18,082 bases of DNA from Chloroflexota bacterium (GTDB lineage Bacteria > Chloroflexota > Anaerolineae > Aggregatilineales > UBA3940): the NCBI GenBank assembly GCA_011051745.1, contig DRKO01000411.1:1-18082 (forward strand), written 5' to 3'. The position numbers and the translations under genes were made by a program. Shown one piece after another: positions 6,514 through 12,966 of this stretch. Numbering within the stretch: the first letter of the stretch is position 1; every line of letters begins with the position of its first letter. The notes beneath the pieces were generated by a model, which did not search any database, was not told where the DNA came from, and was given only the letters and a program-made list of their open reading frames with translations.

Positions 6514-7281
6514 ATGCCGTACACAATCCCTGCAACGAGTAAAACCCCTGCCCTGATCATTTACCTGCTGGATGTCAGCGGCTCGATGGGCGAGGAACTG
6601 GCCGACGGGAAGACCAAGATCGAGGTCGTCTCTGACGCGCTTCATCAGGTCGCTGTGCGCATGGTGCAGCGCAGCACAAAGGGAACAACCGTCGCGCCGC
6701 GCTACAACATCGCGATGTTCGCCTACAGCTCACAGGTCACCGACCTGCTGGGTGGCATTAAGACCATCGCCGAGCTGGCCCAGATGGGCGTGCCGCGCCT
6801 GCAGCCCATGGACGCCACCGACACCGCCGCCGCTTTCCGGGAGGCCGAGGCCCTGCTGAAGTCCCAGCTTGGGAACCTTCAGGACTCACCGGCTCCCCTG
6901 ATCTGCCACATGACCGACGGCGAATACAACACCGGCGGCGACCCGGAACCGATCGCGCGGCGCATCATGCAGATGTCGGTCCCGGATGGCAACGTCCTGA
7001 TCGAGAACATCTTTGTGACGGACAAGGCGTTGCCGCAGCCCATCACCGACCCGAAATCCTGGCAGGGTATCACCGACGAGACCCCGCTGGCCTCGCCTTA
7101 TGCGGAGACGCTCCGTCGGATGTCCTCGCCGTTGCCCTCGACATACGCAAGCGTGATGGCCGAGATGGGCTACAAGCTGTCCCCCGGTGCGCGGATGCTC
7201 TTCCCCGGCAACACGCCGGAGATCGTCGAACTGGGCTTTGCTATGAGCGGCGCGACGCCCGTCACGCCGGTTACTCCCTAG
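6514..7281 (+). CDS. vWA-domain protein, TerY-like, first gene of the signalling cluster
   Basis: This 255-residue protein is a single von Willebrand factor A domain without signal peptide or transmembrane helix, so it should be cytosolic. The metal-ion-dependent adhesion site is intact: DVSGSMG (D20, S22, S24), a threonine in MDATDT (T102 or T104) and D135 in MTDGEYNTGG. Such domains bind protein partners through Mg2+. The C-terminus ends in ATPVTPVTP, a Thr-Pro tail that could be a kinase target (inference). GAGAGG lies 7 nt before the ATG. Gene order vWA, PP2C, kinase matches the TerY-P triads described for tellurium/stress loci, so a scaffold or phospho-regulated role is likely, but the ligand is unknown. 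Confidence 0.9.
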   Translation: MPYTIPATSKTPALIIYLLDVSGSMGEELADGKTKIEVVSDALHQVAVRMVQRSTKGTTVAPRYNIAMFAYSSQVTDLLGGIKTIAELAQMGVPRLQPMDATDTAAAFREAEALLKSQLGNLQDSPAPLICHMTDGEYNTGGDPEPIARRIMQMSVPDGNVLIENIFVTDKALPQPITDPKSWQGITDETPLASPYAETLRRMSSPLPSTYASVMAEMGYKLSPGARMLFPGNTPEIVELGFAMSGATPVTPVTP

Positions 7282-7373
7282 GTTGGGAGGCTATCCGACC
7301 GGCACATCCGCCGGGCGTTGAGATCGGGGTGGAGCTTTCGCGTGGGTGTCGTTCGGGCTCCGCAAGCCAGCCG

Positions 7374-7489
7374 ATTGTACAACAATGGTCAGGCGGGCCA
7401 GTTTCTCGCGGGCTGGCCCGCCTGTGATGTGGAACGTGCGCGTTCCCCCAAAGTAAGCCCCCTGCCCCGTGTCGGCTGGTCGGGCTTAC
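7374..7489 (+). repeat. Cluster of inverted repeats between the vWA and PP2C genes
   Basis: The 227-bp gap (7282-7508) holds three inverted repeats. These are ATTGT-ACA-ACAAT at 7374-7386, a perfect 11-bp stem AGGCGGGCCAG/CTGGCCCGCCT at 7391-7401 and 7413-7423 with an 11-nt loop, and GTAAGCCC/GGGCTTAC at 7453-7460 and 7482-7489. No T-run follows the strong stem, so it is not a classical terminator. RNA stabilisation, processing or attenuation between the first and second genes is plausible. Confidence 0.6.
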
Positions 7490-7508
7490 CTGAGATCGCG
7501 TTTGCGCT

Positions 7509-8723
7509 ATGGTCAAAGAAGAAATCAGCGCCGCAGGGCACATCAGGCTCCCTCAGGACACTGAAACACCGCTCGCCACGCTCAGTACGCGCTTCGGAAC
7601 GGTGCTGTATCTCTATGCCCGCTCCAGCGATAGCGTGGTGAACGCCACTATCGGGCAGGACTATCTTACGTTCCGTTACAGTGAGTCCGATCTGGCGTTC
7701 GCCGTGTGTGACGGTGTGGGGCAGTCCTTCATGGGCGATCTGGCCGCCCGCATCGTGGGCGATGGGCTGACCGGATGGCTGTGGGCCATCGAGCGCCCGC
7801 AGAGCGCGGAACGTTTCTCAGAGGCTGTGACGGAGGCGCTGAACGCCCTCACAGGCGAGGGCCAGCAGCAGGTTAAGGGCTTTGAACTGCCTGCCCATCT
7901 GCCCCCTCTCGTCAGGCAGGCGCTGGAAATGCAGCGCGACTACGGCAGCGAGTCAATGTTCGTCGCCGGGCGGTTGCATCTGGCGGGGCCGGACCCCTGG
8001 ATCGCGCTCTGCTGGCTCGGCGACTCGCCCGTTGCGGCGATAGACATTGACGGCCAGCTTGTCGATCTGGGGCCAAAAGGGCACACCTCCGAGCGGTGGA
8101 GTACCCATCAGGGCGTGAAGGGAACCGTCCATACCTGGGTGGGCAGTGCCCACAACGTCGCGCGGGTGGCCGGATACACGGACGGCCTCTCTGTGGATGG
8201 CGTCCCGACCGATGAGACGCTGGTCAGGCTGATGACGCTCTGGCAGTCAGCGCCGCCCCTGGATGATGCCTCGCTCTTTGATATCCGGCTGGCCCCCAGC
8301 CCGGCCACGACCGGCGCGCCTGCTCTACCTGCCGGAACGGGGGAGGGACGGGAAGCTGCGCCCCCTGAAGTCTTCAGACGGGACGAGGCCCGCCCCATCG
8401 TTGTGGAGGAAAGCGAGTTGCGCACCCCTCTGGCCGGTCTGGAGCCCATCGAGGCCACCCCGCCCGACGGCCCGACGGTGGAAAGCTGGCGGCCCCTCTC
8501 GGCGGGGATGGGCGATGAGCAAAAGGCGGGCACAGGGGAGCGAGGCCGCACGATCTCCGATCTCCCGCCTGCGACGCGGCAGCAGATTCAGGTCTGGCAG
8601 CAGGCTGCCCTGCTCGGTCTGACCAGCGCCGCGCTGGCAATGCTGATGGTCGAGCGTTTGCTCTCCGATCTGGAGAGGGACGACGGAGGGCTACCCGGCA
8701 AATCAGGCGGACAGGATACGTAA
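7509..8723 (+). CDS. PP2C-family Ser/Thr phosphatase with C-terminal membrane anchor (pair 1)
   Basis: This 404-residue protein is predicted to remove phosphates placed by the neighbouring kinases. The PP2C domain spans about residues 30-260, and metal-binding aspartates are visible: D51 in GQDYL, D68 in CDGVG, D172 in LGDSP, D225 in YTDGLS and D252/D253 in LDDAS, plus the YGSESM strand. A Pro/Ala/Glu-rich linker follows (about 262-355), then one predicted transmembrane helix (366-384), leaving a short charged tail. The catalytic domain is therefore tethered to the inner face of the membrane (topology inferred). The start is supported by alignment of ETPLATLSTRFGTV...RSSDS with the second phosphatase, although the ribosome binding site is weak. 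It lies 60 bp before kinase 1. Confidence 0.88.
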   Translation: MVKEEISAAGHIRLPQDTETPLATLSTRFGTVLYLYARSSDSVVNATIGQDYLTFRYSESDLAFAVCDGVGQSFMGDLAARIVGDGLTGWLWAIERPQSAERFSEAVTEALNALTGEGQQQVKGFELPAHLPPLVRQALEMQRDYGSESMFVAGRLHLAGPDPWIALCWLGDSPVAAIDIDGQLVDLGPKGHTSERWSTHQGVKGTVHTWVGSAHNVARVAGYTDGLSVDGVPTDETLVRLMTLWQSAPPLDDASLFDIRLAPSPATTGAPALPAGTGEGREAAPPEVFRRDEARPIVVEESELRTPLAGLEPIEATPPDGPTVESWRPLSAGMGDEQKAGTGERGRTISDLPPATRQQIQVWQQAALLGLTSAALAMLMVERLLSDLERDDGGLPGKSGGQDT

Positions 8724-8734
8724 CTGGAAGAACA

Positions 8735-8770
8735 GGGCTTTGTTGTTCTCCTGAGAGAGTGATAAAGCCC
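8735..8770 (+). repeat. Inverted repeat between phosphatase 1 and kinase 1
   Basis: GGGCTTT (8735-8741) and AAAGCCC (8764-8770) form a perfect 7-bp stem, with a 22-nt loop, in the 60-bp gap. The right arm ends a few bases before the kinase ribosome binding site (GGAAGG), so the hairpin could affect translation of kinase 1. There is no T-tract. Confidence 0.5.
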
Positions 8771-8783
8771 CGGTTGGAAGGGC

Positions 8784-9965
8784 ATGTTTAACCCGACGCT
8801 GGAAACCCGGCTGATCATTGACGATCAGGAATTCAAATTTTCGCCTCATCCGGTCGTGCCTGCCCTTGTATGGGGGCAGGAGGGCCGACACGCGATTGTA
8901 TATCGTCTTCAGAACAACGGCGATGCCTATGCGCTCAAGGTCTTTCGTCCGGCCTTCCGGCATCCCGGCCTGCTGGGGGCGGCGAATTCGCTCTGGCTCT
9001 ACCACGAGCTGCCGGGGATGCGGGTTTGCAGGCAGATCGTCATCACGCGGGAGCGATACCCCGATCTGGTGGATCAGTACGAAGACCTGGAGTACGCGAT
9101 GCTGATGCCCTGGATCGAGGGGCAGACCTGGTTTGACTATCTGCACAAGCGCGAGAGGCTGTCGCTGGATGAGAGCCGCGCACTGGCCGAAAATCTGGCC
9201 TGGGTGCTCTACGCACTGGAGCTTAACTATCTGGCCCATTGCGACCTTTCAAGCGGGAACATCATCATCTCCCCCTCGCTTGAGCAGGTCAATCTGGTGG
9301 ATGTCGAAGACCTTTACAGTCCCTGGCTGACACCGCCGCCGCTTGTACCGGCAGGGTCAATCGGCTATCAGCACCGGCTCGTGGCCGAAACCGGCCAGTG
9401 GGGGCCGCTGGGAGATCGCTTCGCCGGGGCGGTGCTGATGGCGGAGATGCTCGGCTGGGCACATCCAGAGGTGCGCAGGCGGGCCTGGGGAGAGAGCTAC
9501 TTTGCCCCGGATGAACTCCAGCGCGACAGCGAGCGCTACGAACTGCTGCGTGAGGTGCTGCAAATCTATCACCCCGGCTTTGCGGAGGCGTTCGAGCAGG
9601 CGTGGCGTTCGCGCTCGCTGGAGGAATGCCCGCCGCTCAAGACGTGGTACGATCTACTCGACGCCCTCCCCCGTGATCCGGTGGCAAGCTGGGCCCCGAT
9701 CGATCCGGCGGAGTTTCAGGAGGAGGAGCCGACTCCCCCGGCTGCGCAGGCTATACCCGCTGCCGGAACGATGGAGCCGGAGAGAGGCCATGCTATTCCT
9801 CTCTCGCGTCGGGAACTGGATCGGCTGGATCGTCAACGGCGGCGACAGGCCCGCCGGGTGGGCTGTCGCCGCGCGGTGGCGATCATTCTGGTGCTTTCGG
9901 TGCTGTGCTGCTATGCCCTGTTTCTGGCGATTGAGTGGGCGCTTCTGAACCGGACGTTTCCGTAG
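8784..9965 (+). CDS. Protein kinase-like Ser/Thr kinase with C-terminal membrane anchor (pair 1)
   Basis: This 393-residue protein has a eukaryotic-type protein kinase fold at residues 20-290. Visible motifs are a glycine-containing loop WGQEGRHAIVY, the ATP-anchoring lysine K52 in YALKVF, the catalytic loop AHCDLSSGN (D154, N159) and the metal aspartate D173 in VDVED, where DFG is replaced by DVE. GSIGYQH stands in place of the activation-segment GTxxYxxPE, and DRFAGAVLMAEML matches subdomain IX. A variable linker (W303, P305, Glu/Pro-rich) precedes a basic stretch (RQRRRQARR) and one transmembrane helix (364-384), so it is predicted to be anchored facing the cytosol. It follows phosphatase 1 by 60 bp. 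Activity is expected since Lys, Asp, Asn and Asp are all present. The substrate is unknown. Confidence 0.85.
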   Translation: MFNPTLETRLIIDDQEFKFSPHPVVPALVWGQEGRHAIVYRLQNNGDAYALKVFRPAFRHPGLLGAANSLWLYHELPGMRVCRQIVITRERYPDLVDQYEDLEYAMLMPWIEGQTWFDYLHKRERLSLDESRALAENLAWVLYALELNYLAHCDLSSGNIIISPSLEQVNLVDVEDLYSPWLTPPPLVPAGSIGYQHRLVAETGQWGPLGDRFAGAVLMAEMLGWAHPEVRRRAWGESYFAPDELQRDSERYELLREVLQIYHPGFAEAFEQAWRSRSLEECPPLKTWYDLLDALPRDPVASWAPIDPAEFQEEEPTPPAAQAIPAAGTMEPERGHAIPLSRRELDRLDRQRRRQARRVGCRRAVAIILVLSVLCCYALFLAIEWALLNRTFP

Positions 9966-10022
9966 CTCCGTCCTCCCGGGACCGGGGCAGGTATAATGAT
10001 GGATGAGTTGATCTGAGAGACA

Positions 10023-10072
10023 GGCCGGAGCGGTAATCCCTCGCAGCGCGTGGTGCAGGGCTCCGACCGGCC
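10023..10072 (+). repeat. Inverted repeats between kinase 1 and phosphatase 2
   Basis: The 126-bp gap (9966-10091) contains GGCCGG (10023-10028) and CCGGCC (10067-10072). A partly overlapping alternative stem is CGGAGC/GCTCCG. The two pairings cannot form together. No terminator T-tract is seen, and the ribosome binding site of the next gene is weak (CGAGTG). Confidence 0.35.
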
Positions 10073-10091
10073 CGTAAATAACGAGTGAACG

Positions 10092-12878
10092 ATGAGATTT
10101 TCCGGGCGATCTGAAGTTGTTCCTATCCGCACCCAGCGCGTGCCGCAGGGCGTCGAAACGCCGGTGACGTTCGTCTCAGCGCCGGGGGCTTACATACGCT
10201 ACGCCTATTCACGCTCCAGCGACAGCATGGCGAACCAGATCGAAGGGCAGGATTACCTCTGCTTCCAGCACAACGATCAACGGCTGGTCTTCGTGGTCAG
10301 CGATGGTGTGGGGTCGTCTTTCTGCGGCAACCTCGCCGCTCGCATTCTGGGGGACGGGTTGCTTGAGTGGCTGTGGTCGCTGGACATCACCTATCTGGGC
10401 GGGCAGGCCGCGCTGAGCGAGGCGGCGGCCAGCTTCCTCAACCGTTTGCAGAAACAGGCCCGGCATGAGGTCGAGGAGTACGAGATTCCAGATGAGATCA
10501 CCGGGCTGGTGCGGCAGGCGTTAGAGGCGCAACGCGCCTACGGCAGCGAGGCGATCTTCGCCGCCGCGCGGATCGATCATCCCAGCCCGATGATCCCGGA
10601 CGGCCTGATCTCCGTCCTCTGGATGGGCGATACCCGTATCCACGTCCTCGACGAGGAGGGGAACGAGATCGAGATCGGCGCGGCGTGGGACAACGCCAAC
10701 CGCTGGTCAACCGCTCAGGGTGTGCGCGGGCAGATGGGAGCCTGGATGCGTGAACTCAAGGGGGTTGGGCGGGTGGTCGCCTTCACCGATGGCCTGGCCG
10801 CCCACGCCGGACGACTGCTGAGCTACCCGGATAGCGTGCTCAATCGCGAAATCAGCGCCGGGGCCCGTCTGCCGTCCAGCGATGACGTGGCCTTCATTGA
10901 CGTGGTGCTCCGCACCCCGCGCTACGAGGGCTACCCCGATCCAGACCTGCCCGATCCAAACGCCGAACGGCCTCATCTGGAGCAGATATGGAACCCGACC
11001 GGCGCGGACACTTACGAGCTGCGCTGGAACTGGCGGGGGCATCCGAAGGCCCGTTTCATCGTTCAGGAAGCCACCAACCCGGCCCTCAGCGAGTCGCGGG
11101 TGTTCGACGTTCCCGCCGGAGCGACAAGCTGGCGGCCCCCGGAAGGCCAAAAGCCGGGGCACTACTATTACCGCGTACGGGCGATCAACCGGCGGGGGGT
11201 CGTCAGCCCCTGGAGCGAGCTACGGCAGACGAAAGTCTCCTACCCGCCGCCGCCAGCGCCCACGCTGCAACCCGTCGAACCCTCGGATGCGCCGGTGCTG
11301 ACCTGGACTCACGAAGGCGAGGCGCTGGAGTACGTTCTTGAGATGTCGGAAACCCCCGACTTTGAGGAGCGGGAGGTCGTCTACACGGGGCGGGGAACGG
11401 ACTGGATCGTCCCGCGCGGCTCAAAGCCAGGGACGTATTACTATCGCGTGCAGGCCATCTCGGACGGCGGACCCAGCCCCTGGAGCGCCCCGTTGAAGGT
11501 AGAGATCACCGCTCCACCGCCTCCCCAGCCACACCTTGCAACCGTCGCTTATGCCGCCCTGCCGGGGGCTTACGAGCTGCGATGGCAGCCCGTGCCCGGC
11601 GCGACGTTCTACGAACTGGAGGAGACCGAACGGCGGAGCGGCACGAGATTCGTTCACAAGCTGGAGGAATCCTCCTACCGGGTCGAAGGGAAAGAGGTAG
11701 GCGAATACGTCTACCGGGTGCGGGCCTGCCATGAGTACGGTTGCAGCGCGTGGAGCAACGAGCAACTCGCTGTCGTTGCCCCGCAGGCCCCCGATCAGGC
11801 CCCCGTACTGACGGTGGAAGGTCCAGACGAAGAGGGACGGGTTCGGCTGGAGTGGACAGAGGTCGAAGGGGCCGATCGGTATCTGATCGAGATGTCCGAG
11901 GAGGCCGGGTTCCGCAATGCCCGCATTCAGATGCGAGACGAGCCGGGTCTGGAACTGGTGCGGCGCGAGCCGGGGCCGTACTTCTTCCGTGTGTGCGCCG
12001 TCAACGCCGGTGGGGATGGCCCCTGGAGCAACGTTGAGCAGATCAGCCTGCCCCTCAAGCGTCCGGCCTGGATCGAGGCCGAACTCTCCGAGGACGGCGG
12101 GCGGGTTATGCTCTCGTGGGGGGCGGTGAGCGGTCAGGTGATGTACCGGGTGGAGATGCGCCCCGAAGGTGGTAAAAAGGCGCCCTTCGCCATTGTGTAT
12201 GAGGGCGAAGAGACCGATTGCCGGGTGGATGTCCCCCCCGATAGTGAGACGCTGCTTTTCCGCGTGCGTGCCGAGCGACCGAACGTATACAGTGAGTGGC
12301 TGTCCGCCGACCCGCTCGAGGTGCATTCCGGGCCACCCGCGCCCACGCTTGAACCACCGGAGAAAGGCCCGCGCGGCGAGATTCGGCTGCGCTGGAAGGC
12401 CGTCGAGGGGGCCAGCCACTACATTCTGGAGGTCGCGCGGGATGAGGCTTTCACTGCCCCGCACTCGACAAAGACAGAGCGGCGCAGCGCCACTTTTCAC
12501 CCCCCGACCGGTGGGCGTTACTGGTTCCGTGTCCGGGCCTGCCGGGGCGAGAAGACAGGCGCACCGGGGGAGAGCGTCAGCGTGCAGGTGAGTCACCCTG
12601 CCGCGCCGCGTCTCCAGCCAGTTGATCCCGTCAGGCCACATGCCCCGTTTGAGATCACGTGGTCGGCTGTGCCGGGCTGCGCCTACTACGAAGTACAGGA
12701 GTCGCCCGACAGCCGGTTTGAGACGGGGGCGACCTCCACCGAACGGATCGCCTACCCGGAGCAGGCGGTCAGCCGATCCGGCCTGCTGGCGGGACGCTAT
12801 TACTATCGCGTCCGGGCGGTGGATGAGGAAGGCCACGCCAGCCCCTGGAGCGATATTCTGGTGGTCGAGGTCGGATGA
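10092..12878 (+). CDS. PP2C phosphatase fused to about seven fibronectin type III repeats (pair 2)
   Basis: This 928-residue protein has a PP2C domain at about residues 35-275. It is paralogous to phosphatase 1 and keeps the metal aspartates (D54 in GQDYL, D71 in SDGVG, D180 in WMGDT, D233 in FTDGLA, D264/D265 in SSDDVA). After a short Pro/Asp-rich linker come about seven FN3-type beta-sandwich repeats of roughly 90 residues (near 296-383, 384-473, 474-563, 564-653, 654-745, 746-834 and 835-928). Each has a core L-x-W strand, a Y-Y-x-V-x-A strand and, in most, a closing (S/G)PWS. There is no signal peptide or transmembrane helix, so the repeats should be intracellular. It is unusually long for a PP2C. 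The repeats probably dock the enzyme to a partner, possibly the FN3-bearing kinase downstream (inference). Confidence 0.88.
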   Translation: MRFSGRSEVVPIRTQRVPQGVETPVTFVSAPGAYIRYAYSRSSDSMANQIEGQDYLCFQHNDQRLVFVVSDGVGSSFCGNLAARILGDGLLEWLWSLDITYLGGQAALSEAAASFLNRLQKQARHEVEEYEIPDEITGLVRQALEAQRAYGSEAIFAAARIDHPSPMIPDGLISVLWMGDTRIHVLDEEGNEIEIGAAWDNANRWSTAQGVRGQMGAWMRELKGVGRVVAFTDGLAAHAGRLLSYPDSVLNREISAGARLPSSDDVAFIDVVLRTPRYEGYPDPDLPDPNAERPHLEQIWNPTGADTYELRWNWRGHPKARFIVQEATNPALSESRVFDVPAGATSWRPPEGQKPGHYYYRVRAINRRGVVSPWSELRQTKVSYPPPPAPTLQPVEPSDAPVLTWTHEGEALEYVLEMSETPDFEEREVVYTGRGTDWIVPRGSKPGTYYYRVQAISDGGPSPWSAPLKVEITAPPPPQPHLATVAYAALPGAYELRWQPVPGATFYELEETERRSGTRFVHKLEESSYRVEGKEVGEYVYRVRACHEYGCSAWSNEQLAVVAPQAPDQAPVLTVEGPDEEGRVRLEWTEVEGADRYLIEMSEEAGFRNARIQMRDEPGLELVRREPGPYFFRVCAVNAGGDGPWSNVEQISLPLKRPAWIEAELSEDGGRVMLSWGAVSGQVMYRVEMRPEGGKKAPFAIVYEGEETDCRVDVPPDSETLLFRVRAERPNVYSEWLSADPLEVHSGPPAPTLEPPEKGPRGEIRLRWKAVEGASHYILEVARDEAFTAPHSTKTERRSATFHPPTGGRYWFRVRACRGEKTGAPGESVSVQVSHPAAPRLQPVDPVRPHAPFEITWSAVPGCAYYEVQESPDSRFETGATSTERIAYPEQAVSRSGLLAGRYYYRVRAVDEEGHASPWSDILVVEVG
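10980..12875 (+). repeat. Coding array of about seven FN3 modules, ~270-bp period
   Basis: Recurring codons for (S/G)PWS or variants fall near 11205, 11475, 11748, 12018, 12290 and 12840, and codons for Y-(Y/F)-x-V-x-A recur before each. DNA-level identity between units is low, so the array is ancient and held by protein-level selection rather than produced by recent tandem duplication. One related unit sits in the kinase 2 gene near 14400-14664. Confidence 0.75.
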
Positions 12879-12966
12879 TGAGGGGCCGGGGTCTTTCCTG
12901 TCAGGTGGTTTATCCGCTGGAGTCTATGAGGTACATTATCGGGAACGAGGCTGAGAGCAGACAGAT

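Noticed and set aside
7391..7423. Perfect 11-bp hairpin as a rho-independent terminator of the vWA gene
   Set aside because: It is not followed by a T-tract on either strand; kept only as an inverted repeat of unknown role.
9992..9997. TATAAT as a promoter for phosphatase 2
   Set aside because: No -35-like hexamer at a suitable distance; a chance match cannot be excluded.
11421..12836. Minus-strand open frame (471 codons) opposite the FN3 array
   Set aside because: No domain or ribosome binding site; the plus strand encodes regular FN3 repeats in a continuous gene.
10980..12875. FN3 array as part of a secreted adhesin or polysaccharide-degrading enzyme
   Set aside because: The repeats are in frame with an N-terminal PP2C domain and no signal peptide or transmembrane helix is present.
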